Shown: piece after piece, positions 50,018-57,144 of the stretch
Layout: every line of letters starts with the position of its first letter
Numbering within the stretch: the first letter of the stretch is position 1
NCBI GenBank assembly: GCA_028290545.1
Contig: JAQGJP010000056.1
Location: 1 to 64,000 of the forward strand
Length of the DNA: 64,000 bases
From: Rhizobium sp.
GTDB taxonomy: Bacteria > Pseudomonadota > Alphaproteobacteria > Rhizobiales > Rhizobiaceae
Reading direction: 5' to 3'
The notes under the pieces: generated by a model
Told to the model about the DNA's origin: nothing
The model's database searches: none
What the model saw: only the letters and a program-made list of their open reading frames with translations
Program-made: the position numbers and the translations under genes

Positions 50018-50692
50018 ATGCTGAGGCAACCTGTAATCGTCGGCGTCGGAGGCACGCTGCGAGAGGGCTCGTCGTCCGAAAAGGCGTTGCGGCTGGCGCT
50101 GAAGGCCGCCGCCGACATCGGCGCGCACACCGAGATTTTCGCCGGCCCGGCGATCAATCTGCCGCCCTATGATCCGATGGATCGCGATCGCACGCCCGAA
50201 GCCAAAGCCCTGGTCGAGGCCCTGCGGCGTGCCGATGGCGTCATCTTCTCGTCCCCCGGCTATCACGGTTCGATCTCCGGCCTGCTCAAGAACGCCATCG
50301 ACTACACCGAGGATATGCGCAGCGACGCCCGTGTCTATCTCGCCGATCGCGCTGTCGGCGTGATCGTCTGCGCCGATGGCATCCAGGCCATGGGTTCGAC
50401 GCTCAACACGCTGCGGTCGATCACCCACGCGCTGCGAGGCTGGCCAACGCCGTTTGCGGCGATGGTCAATGCCGGCGCCAAGCCCTTCCTGCCGGATGGC
50501 TCCTGCCAGAGCACCGAGGTCGAACAGAGCCTGAGGCTTGTCGCCGCACAGGTGGTGGAGTTCGCGCAAATGAAGATCGCCGTCGATTCCGTTCACGGGG
50601 ACAAAGCCCCACGTAAATCAACACCGCTCACCAGTGCCGAGATCAGCGAGAAGATGGCGGCGATGGAGATGACGTTCCGGCTTCTTGGATAA
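50018..50692 (+). CDS. NADPH-dependent FMN reductase family protein
   Basis: 224 residues of flavodoxin-like fold. VGVGGTLREGSSSEKALR is the FMN phosphate loop and SPGYHGSISGLLKNAIDY is the flavin-binding segment of the NADPH_dep_FMN_red family. It would supply reduced FMN to the luciferase-like monooxygenase encoded 79 bp downstream, forming a two-component system. ATG 50018 follows a GGGAGGAGGA ribosome site. It is first in the reductase-LLM-hydrolase operon. Confidence 0.87.
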   Translation: MLRQPVIVGVGGTLREGSSSEKALRLALKAAADIGAHTEIFAGPAINLPPYDPMDRDRTPEAKALVEALRRADGVIFSSPGYHGSISGLLKNAIDYTEDMRSDARVYLADRAVGVIVCADGIQAMGSTLNTLRSITHALRGWPTPFAAMVNAGAKPFLPDGSCQSTEVEQSLRLVAAQVVEFAQMKIAVDSVHGDKAPRKSTPLTSAEISEKMAAMEMTFRLLG

Positions 50693-50771
50693 TCCAGGAG
50701 GCGGCTGCCGGAGGGGGAGGAGCCTCTCCGGATCGAACAGCAACACATTCCGATCATTGAAGGAGGAGAAG

Positions 50772-51941
50772 ATGACAGGAAACCCGCGTTTCAATTTCAT
50801 GCATTTCATGCCGTATATTCATCTGCCGGAGAACCATAAGGACTATCCGTCGCTCTGGGTTAATTTTCCCAACAAGTATTACGATCCCAAGAAGGCAGCG
50901 GCCCTTTATGACCGCTATCTCGATGAACTGGTCTATGCCGACTCGATCGGCTTCGACGCCATCGTCGTCAACGAGCATCACAATACCAGCTATTCGATGA
51001 TGCCGGCGCCGAGCCTGATCGCCGCAGCCCTTTTGCCACGCACCCGGAACGCCAAGATCTGCGTCTGGGGCACGCCGCCCAATCTCGAATATCCCAACCG
51101 GCTGGCCGAGGAATATGCCATGCTCGACGTGATGTCGCGCGGCCGGCTGGAAGTGGCCTTCCCGCTTGGCACCGGCATGGAGTACTGGGCCAATCCGGTC
51201 AACCCCGCGACAGCCCGCGAGCGCCACAAGGAATCGATCGAGATCATCCTCAAGGCCTGGACCCAGGATGGGCCGACGAGCCATTACGGCGATTTCTACA
51301 CGTACCGAAATCTCAATCCCTGGACGCGGCCCTACCAGCAGCCGCATCCGCCCTGCTATATCGTCGGCACCGGCAGCCCAGAGACGATCGAACTCGCCGC
51401 CGAACTCGGCTTCGGTTACTCGGCCGTGTTCGTCACCCGCAAACGCGCACAGGAATTGAACAACAAGCTGCGCGAGCGCTCCGCCTTCCATGGCAAACAG
51501 ATCCGCCCCGACCAGTTGCCGCTCGGCATCATGACCTATGTTGCCGAGACCGATGAGAAAGCCGAGGCCGAATTCGTCGATCATATGCGCTTCTTCTTCG
51601 AGGATGGCCTGCGCACGACGCCGAATTTCCTCGCACCTCCGGGCTATCTGTCGATCGACCAGCTCAAGGCGCGCGCCGCCGTTGGCGACAAGATGCACGG
51701 CTCGTTCGACTTCAAGGCGGTCAGCGAAACGCTGTTCGTCGCCGTCGGCAGCGCCGAGAAGGTCGCCAACCAGATCGGCGAATGGGGCGAGATGATGGGC
51801 ACGACCCATTTCAATATCCAGGGCGCGCTGGGCGACATGCCGCACTGGAAGGTGATGAAGAACATGCAGTTGATTGCCGAAGAGGTGATGCCGCGCGTCG
51901 CGTCGCGTGCGCCGGCGGCCCACGCCATCGCAGCCGAGTGA
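50772..51941 (+). CDS. LLM class (luciferase-like) flavin-dependent monooxygenase
   Basis: 389 residues of the bacterial luciferase fold. FDAIVVNEHHNTSYSMMPAP (about 60-80) and VMSRGRLEVAFPLGTGMEYW are typical of flavin-dependent LLM oxidoreductases. It needs reduced flavin from a partner, here the reductase encoded upstream, and oxygen. LLM enzymes perform Baeyer-Villiger oxidations, desulphonations or hydroxylations. With a hydrolase gene 11 bp downstream, an ester-forming Baeyer-Villiger step followed by hydrolysis is a reasonable guess. ATG 50772 has AGGAGGAG 5-8 nt upstream. The substrate is unknown; the adjacent sensor suggests an aromatic. Confidence 0.87.
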   Translation: MTGNPRFNFMHFMPYIHLPENHKDYPSLWVNFPNKYYDPKKAAALYDRYLDELVYADSIGFDAIVVNEHHNTSYSMMPAPSLIAAALLPRTRNAKICVWGTPPNLEYPNRLAEEYAMLDVMSRGRLEVAFPLGTGMEYWANPVNPATARERHKESIEIILKAWTQDGPTSHYGDFYTYRNLNPWTRPYQQPHPPCYIVGTGSPETIELAAELGFGYSAVFVTRKRAQELNNKLRERSAFHGKQIRPDQLPLGIMTYVAETDEKAEAEFVDHMRFFFEDGLRTTPNFLAPPGYLSIDQLKARAAVGDKMHGSFDFKAVSETLFVAVGSAEKVANQIGEWGEMMGTTHFNIQGALGDMPHWKVMKNMQLIAEEVMPRVASRAPAAHAIAAE

Positions 51942-51952
51942 GGGGGAGAGAC

Positions 51953-52717
51953 ATGACTGAATTCAAGAAGGAAACGCTCAAGATCAACGGCGTCGATACG
52001 GTGGTCTATACGGCAGGCGAGGGCGAGCCGCTGCTCTTCCTGCATGGCGCCGGCACCTTCCACGGCTTCGAATTCGCCAAATCCTGGGCGGCGAAGTTCA
52101 AGGTGATCCATCCCTATCATCCCGGCTTCGGCGAATCCGGCGATGACGCGGCGATGGACACGTTCAACGACTACGTGATGCATTACGTCGATCTGCTCGA
52201 TGCGCTCGGCATCGACAAGGTGCATCTGGTCGGCTTTTCGCTCGGAGGCTTTCTGGCGGCGCAATTCGCCTCCCAGCAGCGCGACCGGGTCAAGACGCTG
52301 ACGCTGGTGGCACCAGCCGGCATGAAGAGCGCCGAACATCCGACCATCGATGTGCTCTCGACACCCGGCGATCAGCTCGTCGGTATGCTGGCCTCGAACT
52401 TCGAGGTGCTGAAGCCCTGGCTGCCGACCGGACCCGATCCGGAATTCATGGGCGCGCGCTATCGCGAATCGACCACTGTCGCGCGGCTCCTCTGGGAAAA
52501 GCCCTGGGACCAGAAGTTCAAGCGTTACCTGCATAGGATCAACGCGCCGACGCTGATCATCTGGGGCGACGAGGACAGGATCGTCCCGCACCAGCAGGCG
52601 GCACTCTGGCAGCAGGCTCTGCCGTCCGCCAAGGTGCAGATCTTCAAGGGCGCGGGTCACATCGTGCTCGATGAGCAGCCGGAAGCGGCCAATGCGGTCA
52701 TGGCACACGCAGCCTGA
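51953..52717 (+). CDS. Alpha/beta hydrolase
   Basis: 254 residues. The oxyanion loop is LFLHGAGTFHG, the nucleophile elbow GFSLGGFLAAQF (Ser about 96), the acid is in WGDEDRIVP and the His in GAGHIVLDE, so the triad is complete. Size and layout resemble meta-cleavage product and lactone hydrolases. It starts 11 bp after the LLM gene behind a GGGGGAGAG site, so it shares the transcript. It probably cleaves the monooxygenase product, by inference from order. Confidence 0.86.
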   Translation: MTEFKKETLKINGVDTVVYTAGEGEPLLFLHGAGTFHGFEFAKSWAAKFKVIHPYHPGFGESGDDAAMDTFNDYVMHYVDLLDALGIDKVHLVGFSLGGFLAAQFASQQRDRVKTLTLVAPAGMKSAEHPTIDVLSTPGDQLVGMLASNFEVLKPWLPTGPDPEFMGARYRESTTVARLLWEKPWDQKFKRYLHRINAPTLIIWGDEDRIVPHQQAALWQQALPSAKVQIFKGAGHIVLDEQPEAANAVMAHAA

Positions 52718-52737
52718 CGCACGGGATCGATAGCTTG

Positions 52738-52758
52738 AGGCCGGCGCGATGCCGGCCT
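52738..52758 (+). terminator. Hairpin after the hydrolase gene
   Basis: AGGCCGGC (52738-52745) pairs with GCCGGCCT (52751-52758) around a 5-nt loop, 20 bp past the stop. Only TTC follows, so it is a weak intrinsic terminator or a hairpin that protects the 3' end. Confidence 0.5.
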
Positions 52759-52801
52759 TCAACATAGCGGACGCCCTTGAAGAGGCGGATTTGGGAGTTG
52801 C

Positions 52802-53101
52802 TTACCGATCGCGATAGAGGGCGGGAACAAGCCGGCACCATTGGATATATCCCAGGAGAGCAAAGATAGGTGTCATGACAAATGTTGTTTCTGCCAGCGT
52901 CGCGAGCCCCATATAGACCGGAACAAAGCTGATGAAGGATGCAACAAACCCCAGCGGAAACGTCAGCACCGCAAGCATCGCGTGACCTGCTGTCAGGAGA
53001 ACCAGCTCATTGTCGGGATAGACGAATGTCGCGCCGACGCTGCCGAGGCCGGCGAGCAATACCGTTGCAACATAGGCTGCTTTCGAACGTCGGATCCCCA
53101 T
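52802..53101 (-). CDS. Small membrane protein, unknown function
   Basis: 99 residues with three predicted membrane helices: about 10-28 (VATVLLAGLGSVGATFVY), 33-60 (LLTAGHAMLAVLTFPLGFV) and 66-90 (MGLATLAETTFVMTPIFAL). I do not recognise a family. It begins 10 bp after the TetR gene on the same strand, so the two are probably co-transcribed and the TetR may control its own partner. Confidence 0.65.
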   Translation of the reverse strand: MGIRRSKAAYVATVLLAGLGSVGATFVYPDNELVLLTAGHAMLAVLTFPLGFVASFISFVPVYMGLATLAETTFVMTPIFALLGYIQWCRLVPALYRDR

Positions 53102-53111
53102 CCCATCCCTC

Positions 53112-53780
53112 TCACGTCGGCATCAGCTCCGACAGCACATGCGGGGCGATCGCCAGATAGGCGCGCATCTGGTCCCTGACGATCATCGGCAGGTCGTCGG
53201 AAACGCGCGTGTGATAGACATAACGCCTTATGCCGACAAAGATCACCGAGGAATGCATGCCCCAGACGAGTTCCGTTTCGCGCTCGAAAATCGGAATTTG
53301 ATCGATGCCCGGATAGTCGAACGCATGGCGTACCTCGCTGATGACGGCGGTCAGTAACTCGCTTTCCACGTGGCCGAGATAGGCCTGGGCAAAAGTCGGA
53401 TCCTCGAGCGCAGCATACCAGAAGCCGCGATACCAGCGGTCGCGATAGATCGGCGGCAGATATTCGCCATAGAAGGCGATGATCCGCTCGCCAAGCGGCC
53501 GTTCCCGGTCTGTCAGGAGCATGCGCCACTGGGGATCCCAGTGGGAGTTCTGGATCGAATCGCGGATTGCGACAATCAGGTCGGCCTTGGTGGGAAAATA
53601 GCGATGCACCAGCGGCTGGGTGACCTTAACCCGGTCGGCGAGTTCCTGCACGGTGATGCTCATGCCCTTTTCGGAGAACAGATCTATCGCGGCTTCGAGC
53701 AGTTCGCGCCTGCGTTCCTCCGCCGGCAGGTTGCGCCGCGTGACGGCAGCGCCGTCCTTCTTCACCAGTCGTTTTCCCAT
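53112..53780 (-). CDS. TetR family transcriptional regulator
   Basis: About 222 residues from ATG 53780. The HTH is ITVQELADRVKVTQPLVHRYFPT (about 42-64), then a helical ligand domain with RWYRGFWYAALEDPTF. The start is uncertain: ATG 53795 and GTG 53828 are in-frame alternatives and none has a clear ribosome site. It is convergent with the LLM-hydrolase operon and followed by a small membrane-protein gene. The target is unknown; no clear palindrome is seen in its 150-bp upstream region. Confidence 0.82.
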   Translation of the reverse strand: MGKRLVKKDGAAVTRRNLPAEERRRELLEAAIDLFSEKGMSITVQELADRVKVTQPLVHRYFPTKADLIVAIRDSIQNSHWDPQWRMLLTDRERPLGERIIAFYGEYLPPIYRDRWYRGFWYAALEDPTFAQAYLGHVESELLTAVISEVRHAFDYPGIDQIPIFERETELVWGMHSSVIFVGIRRYVYHTRVSDDLPMIVRDQMRAYLAIAPHVLSELMPT

Positions 53781-53883
53781 CAGACTGTTTGGCATGAAAA
53801 ACACGGCTTGGAAATCGGCATTCCGCACCTCTGCCTGCTTTTACCGGAAATGCGTGCGCTAAGGGTTTTCGACAGCGAATTCA

Positions 53884-53909
53884 GGAACCAATTCCGGCAC
53901 CACCGGGTT
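53884..53909 (+). promoter_or_regulatory. Candidate EcfG-type (general stress) promoter
   Basis: GGAAC (53884-53888), a 17-bp spacer and GGTT (53906-53909) approach the alphaproteobacterial EcfG consensus GGAAC-N16/17-CGTT with one mismatch. It lies 25 bp before the start of the DUF883-like gene. Confidence 0.5.
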
Positions 53910-53933
53910 CTAGCTGAAAATGGAGGACTGACG

Positions 53934-54242
53934 ATGGCAGTGAACAGACGTGTAGGCGAACCCATCCCCACCGGCATTTTCGGCAGCGATGGTACACCTT
54001 TGACTCGGGAAGTGTCTGAAAGCGAGCGCGCGGGCGACAGCCAACAGCAACTGGACGCAATCAAGGAAGAAATCCGGCAGGTCAGCCACATGATCTCGCA
54101 TCTCACGGAAACGACGACAAGATACGCACAGGAGCGTGTTCAGACGGCAGCCCAGACTGCAGTCGATCGCTATCCGATCGGCAGCATCGTACTCGCGGCG
54201 CTGGCTGGATATTGGCTGGCCGGGCGCAACAGGCGCTATTGA
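53934..54242 (+). CDS. DUF883/ElaB-like membrane-anchored protein
   Basis: 102 residues. A polar, disordered first third is followed by an amphipathic helix (about 40-80, EEIRQVSHMISHLTETTTRY) and a C-terminal anchor IGSIVLAALAGYWLAGRNRRY. The glycine-containing helix with a basic tail is the DUF883/ElaB/YqjD pattern; E. coli members bind ribosomes at the inner membrane in stationary phase. GGAGG lies 9 nt before ATG 53934. The EcfG-like promoter upstream supports a stress role. Confidence 0.75.
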   Translation: MAVNRRVGEPIPTGIFGSDGTPLTREVSESERAGDSQQQLDAIKEEIRQVSHMISHLTETTTRYAQERVQTAAQTAVDRYPIGSIVLAALAGYWLAGRNRRY

Positions 54243-54272
54243 ATGACAATCCCGGGCACGTTGTAATAGTGT

Positions 54273-54294
54273 GCGGGCGGCCTGAGCCGCCCGC
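54273..54294. terminator. Hairpin between convergent small genes
   Basis: GCGGGCGGC (54273-54281) pairs perfectly with GCCGCCCGC (54286-54294) around CTGA. It lies between the plus-strand DUF883-like gene and the minus-strand small-protein operon. No U tract is present on either strand. Confidence 0.55.
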
Positions 54295-54302
54295 TGCAGA
54301 CC

Positions 54303-54518
54303 TCAATGACGGGCCGGGCGTGTCTCGCCGCCCTTTTTCTCCGCATCATGAGTGTGGTGGCTGTCGCGTTCGCCGCCGCCACCCGACACTTTGCTCTTCG
54401 TGCGAAGGTCGGACTCGGCCGGTGGCTTTTTGATTTCAAGCGGCGCCTTGGCGTTTTCATGCGAGGCGCCCGGGCCCCCCTGGCGGATGGTGGCGTCGAT
54501 CTTGCTCGATGTCGACAT
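54303..54518 (-). CDS. Small hydrophilic disordered protein (71 aa)
   Basis: The 71-residue product is almost free of hydrophobic residues, rich in Lys, Glu, Gly and Ser, with VSGGGGERDSHHTHDAEKKG near the end. Such proteins are found in rhizobial stress regulons; the function is unknown. The start at ATG 54518 is firm because AAGGAGG lies 6 nt upstream. It is the third gene of the operon that starts at 54991. Confidence 0.7.
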   Translation of the reverse strand: MSTSSKIDATIRQGGPGASHENAKAPLEIKKPPAESDLRTKSKVSGGGGERDSHHTHDAEKKGGETRPARH

Positions 54519-54528
54519 ATTGTCCTCC

Positions 54529-54717
54529 TTATCGATCCTGCGTGCTGAGATGCGGCGTCGTGTTAATCGCAGTGTTGCCTTGCTGACCCTGCTTGGCCGC
54601 GTCGCCGACGCTGGGGCGTGCCTTCTGTTCGGTGGCATTGTCGGTGAAACGGGCATCCTCGCCCGGACCCTTGTCACTGCGGTTTGCCGGGGGCACCGGC
54701 GGTGCTTTCGTCGTCAT
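54529..54717 (-). CDS. Small hydrophilic disordered protein (62 aa)
   Basis: 62 residues, rich in Pro, Gln, Asn, Asp and Lys, with no hydrophobic core (KGPGEDARFTDNATEQKARP). AAAGGAG lies 6 nt before ATG 54717. It lies between two other small hydrophilic protein genes on the same strand with short gaps. No family is recognised. Confidence 0.65.
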   Translation of the reverse strand: MTTKAPPVPPANRSDKGPGEDARFTDNATEQKARPSVGDAAKQGQQGNTAINTTPHLSTQDR

Positions 54718-54748
54718 GATCTGCTCCTTTCAGTGCGATCAGCGGTTT

Positions 54749-54991
54749 TCAGCCGAAATCCTTGTTCAGCTTTTCGATCGGAACGATGCGATTGGCGGCA
54801 TGATCCTGATACTGGGCGGATTTGATCGCCTTGCCGTCCATGCCGCGTCCTTCGGAATGCTGGGATTTGTCGCGGTTGGTGAGGATGTCGTTCTGGCCGA
54901 TCTTGTCGAGGTCCATATGGGTCATGGCGCCGCTTCCGTCGCCTTTTCCCTGGCTGCCTTCGCCGATGTGCTTCCTGCTTGCATGAGCCAT
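54749..54991 (-). CDS. Small hydrophilic protein (80 aa), first of stress-type operon
   Basis: 80 residues: a Gly/Lys-rich lead (RKHIGEGSQGKGDGSGAMTH), then a more ordered C-terminal part with KIGQNDILTNRDKSQHSEGR and KSAQYQDHAANRIVPIEKLN. I do not recognise the family. GGAAGGA precedes the ATG. An EcfG-like promoter lies 35-59 bp upstream on the minus strand, so it probably leads the three-gene transcript to 54303. Confidence 0.7.
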   Translation of the reverse strand: MAHASRKHIGEGSQGKGDGSGAMTHMDLDKIGQNDILTNRDKSQHSEGRGMDGKAIKSAQYQDHAANRIVPIEKLNKDFG

Positions 54992-55025
54992 TCGTCGTTC
55001 CTTCCGTTACGTCTTTCCCTTCATC

Positions 55026-55050
55026 AACCGATCACCCGAACGAAGGTTCC
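55026..55050 (-). promoter_or_regulatory. Candidate EcfG-type promoter for the small-protein operon
   Basis: On the minus strand GGAAC (55050-55046), a 16-bp spacer and GGTT (55029-55026) match GGAAC-N16/17-CGTT with one mismatch. The predicted transcription start is about 20-25 bp before the ATG at 54991. Confidence 0.5.
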
Positions 55051-55080
55051 GCCGAATCGCGGTTGAAGATGCGCGTGGCG

Positions 55081-55105
55081 GGAACATTCACCGTGACCGA
55101 TCATT
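55081..55105 (+). promoter_or_regulatory. Candidate EcfG-type promoter
   Basis: GGAAC (55081-55085), a 16-bp spacer and CATT (55102-55105) match the EcfG consensus with one mismatch. It lies 28 bp before the ATG of the small-protein gene at 55133 and back to back with the promoter at 55026-55050. Confidence 0.45.
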
Positions 55106-55132
55106 CCCCAGAAATAATCAAAGGAGGCAGTC

Positions 55133-55396
55133 ATGAGCACATCTCAAACCACCACCAGCCACACCAAGATCAAGTCCTGGGCAGAAGCGCGCGACGGCCA
55201 TCCGGCTCGCGTCAAGGGTGCCGGGGAAGGTGGCATACTCCGTATCGATTTCGGCAAGCCGGAAGACACGCTTGAAGAAATCAGCTGGGATGAGTTCTTC
55301 AAGATCTTCGACGACAACAAGCTCGAATTTCTCTACCAGGACAAGACCGAGGACGGCAAAACCAGCCGCTTCAGCAAGTTCGTGTCCAGACATTAG
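55133..55396 (+). CDS. Conserved small protein of unknown function (87 aa)
   Basis: 87 residues. SWAEARDGHPARVKGAGEG, LRIDFGKPEDTLEEISWDEF and FLYQDKTEDGKTSRFSKFV form a compact soluble domain that I recognise as a widespread rhizobial hypothetical family, sometimes labelled in error as a branching enzyme. AAGGAGG lies 6 nt before the ATG. It is divergent from the three-gene small-protein operon, with EcfG-like promoters facing both ways. Confidence 0.78.
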   Translation: MSTSQTTTSHTKIKSWAEARDGHPARVKGAGEGGILRIDFGKPEDTLEEISWDEFFKIFDDNKLEFLYQDKTEDGKTSRFSKFVSRH

Positions 55397-55467
55397 AAAT
55401 CGTTCACGCGGCGCGATTTGCGTCCGTGTCGTGATTATGTTTCGGTTCGATCCACAGAGGATCGGCC

Positions 55468-55521
55468 GGGGCGCTTTATGCGTCTCGTAAAAACATAAAA
55501 ATATGGCGCACGAAGCGCCCC
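55468..55521. terminator. Long imperfect hairpin downstream of the small-protein gene
   Basis: GGGGCGCTT (55468-55476) pairs with AAGCGCCCC (55513-55521); the pairing extends inwards to 13 of 15 positions around an AT-rich loop. A T-rich stretch (GGTTTTT) follows about 10 bp later on the plus strand. It could end transcription from the gene at 55133 or be part of a small RNA. Confidence 0.4.
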
Positions 55522-55524
55522 GCT

Positions 55525-55722
55525 TCAGTGGTTTTTCCCATGCAACTCCGGTTCCTCTGCTTCCCGGACGCTTCGAACCTGGAAGTTGCCTTCCGGGTTG
55601 ACGGTTCCTGGATCCCGGATCGCTCCGGTCGCCAGCCCACCATCAGGGATTCGCCCGGTTCTCCTATGCGTCACGCGCACGCCCAGTCCTTTTTCAGACT
55701 GGAGGGGAACCATTTTCTGCAT
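55525..55722 (-). CDS. Possible small protein (65 aa)
   Basis: A 65-codon frame with protein-like composition and mostly G/C third positions, ending NFQVRSVREAEEPELHGKNH. No convincing ribosome site is seen, and the family is unknown to me. It fills most of the gap between the small stress genes and the LacI gene. It may be a real small gene or chance. Confidence 0.35.
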   Translation of the reverse strand: MQKMVPLQSEKGLGVRVTHRRTGRIPDGGLATGAIRDPGTVNPEGNFQVRSVREAEEPELHGKNH

Positions 55723-55949
55723 GAGCCCCGATCTGAGAATATGCGTCGTCCTCTCAAATCAGGCACCGGCCCCGCCTCGCCGCAACGCCTTGCGGTGTAT
55801 CCGTGACGGAACGGGGAGGATTATTTCACGTGTTTTGGGACCGGGGATGAAATTTTTGATGTTGTTGCCTTGCCGGTTGTGGCGCGCATTGCAGGCCAAT
55901 CCGGCAAATTTGCTGAGCGGTTGCTCTGAGCGCTGGGAAGCGGTTCGCG

Positions 55950-56978
55950 CTATCGCGCCAACGGCGGGCTGTCGCGATAGGGCCCGCAGCTTTCGCCAAC
56001 CACCAGCGATGGCTGGAACACGACATTGCGCGGATCGGCGTTGGTGCCGCGGTTGATCCGGTCGATCAGCAAGCGGAGGGCCTCGTTGGTCATGTCGATC
56101 ACCGGGTGCTCGGTGCGTGTCAGCCGCGGACGCAAGCCGCCGATGCCGGGAATGGTATCGGTCGAGGCGATGGAGATATCGTCGGGACACTTGAGACCGA
56201 GATCGGCAAGCGCCCGCATGACGCCCAGCGCCATGACGCCATTGGCGATGTAGAGCGCGGTCGGCGGCTCCGGCAGCGTCAGCAGTTCCCGTGCCACGGA
56301 ATAGGCAGTGTCCTCGCGAAACTCCCCCGGCCTGACATGGCTGGCCGCCGGTTCAAGTCCACGGGCGCGCATCGCTTCCATCATGCCGTCGAGCCGCCCG
56401 CGGCCGGTGGTCAGATGCAGCGGCCCGGTGATCGTGCCGATCCGCGTATGCCCGAGGTCCATCAGGTAATTGGTCACTTGGCGGGCGGCGGAAACATTGT
56501 CGATGGTGATCGTATCGGTTTTCTGGCCCTCGACCGTGCGGCCGAACAGCACGGTCGGAACCGGCTCGCCCTCGGTGTCGCGCTGCGGGATCGCGGAGGT
56601 GACATCGACCGGCACGAGGATGATGCCGTCGCAGGACAGCATGCGGATGCGGGCGAGGATGCGGCGCTCGTTCTCGGGCTTCTCGTCGCTGTTGAAAAGA
56701 ACCAGCGAATAACCCCAGGCGGCCACCGCCGCTTCCGCTGCCCAGACCATCCGCGCGAAGAAAGGATTGGCCAGATCGGCGACCACCAGTGCGATCAACT
56801 GGCTGCGGCCACGCTTCAGATTGCGGGCGGCGAGCGATGGCGTATAGTCGAGCTCACTGATCGCCGCGAGCACCCGGGCACGCAATTCAGGGCTGACATA
56901 GGCGGAATCGTTGACCACCGCCGATACCGTCGCCGTTGATACCTGCGCGCGGTTTGCCACATCCCGGATTGTCGCCAT
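55950..56978 (-). CDS. LacI family transcriptional regulator
   Basis: 342 residues. The HTH and hinge are standard (MATIRDVANRAQVSTATVSAV, hinge TPSLAARNLKRGRS about 52-65), then a periplasmic-binding-like domain from LIALVVADLANPFFARMVW. It is divergent from a ribose-type sugar ABC operon. Two matching 16-bp operators (56988-57003 and 57085-57100) lie in the shared region, one 10 bp from its own start, so it very likely represses itself and the importer. The inducer would be the imported sugar or a derivative. Confidence 0.9.
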   Translation of the reverse strand: MATIRDVANRAQVSTATVSAVVNDSAYVSPELRARVLAAISELDYTPSLAARNLKRGRSQLIALVVADLANPFFARMVWAAEAAVAAWGYSLVLFNSDEKPENERRILARIRMLSCDGIILVPVDVTSAIPQRDTEGEPVPTVLFGRTVEGQKTDTITIDNVSAARQVTNYLMDLGHTRIGTITGPLHLTTGRGRLDGMMEAMRARGLEPAASHVRPGEFREDTAYSVARELLTLPEPPTALYIANGVMALGVMRALADLGLKCPDDISIASTDTIPGIGGLRPRLTRTEHPVIDMTNEALRLLIDRINRGTNADPRNVVFQPSLVVGESCGPYRDSPPLAR

Positions 56979-56987
56979 TCACCACCT

Positions 56988-57003
56988 AGCTAAACGTTTC
57001 GCT
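56988..57003. promoter_or_regulatory. LacI-family operator 1
   Basis: AGCTAAACGTTTCGCT is a 16-bp near-perfect palindrome with the central CG pair typical of LacI-family sites, 10 bp upstream of the lacI-type start codon. It differs from operator 2 at three positions. Confidence 0.75.
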
Positions 57004-57019
57004 GAAAAATCTGCTTTAA

Positions 57020-57047
57020 ATTGTGCATTTTGTCCAGAGATTGTGCA
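57020..57047. repeat. Pair of direct ATTGTGCA repeats
   Basis: ATTGTGCA occurs at 57020-57027 and again at 57040-57047, exactly 20 bp apart, about two helical turns. The pair lies between the two LacI operators, upstream of the importer -35 region, and might be a second regulator site. Confidence 0.45.
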
Positions 57048-57084
57048 AAAAATACTTGCAGAACCAACAGAAATCGAGAATGCT

Positions 57085-57100
57085 AGCAAAACGGTTAGCT
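57085..57100. promoter_or_regulatory. LacI-family operator 2
   Basis: AGCAAAACGGTTAGCT is the second 16-bp palindrome. It lies directly after a weak -10 (AATGCT, 57079-57084) paired with TTGCAG (57056-57061), 45 bp before the binding-protein ATG. Its centre is 97 bp from operator 1, suitable for looping. Confidence 0.75.
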
Positions 57101-57144
57101 GATGTTCGCTGAACGAGCATCGCTTGTTTAACGGGAGGAATATC

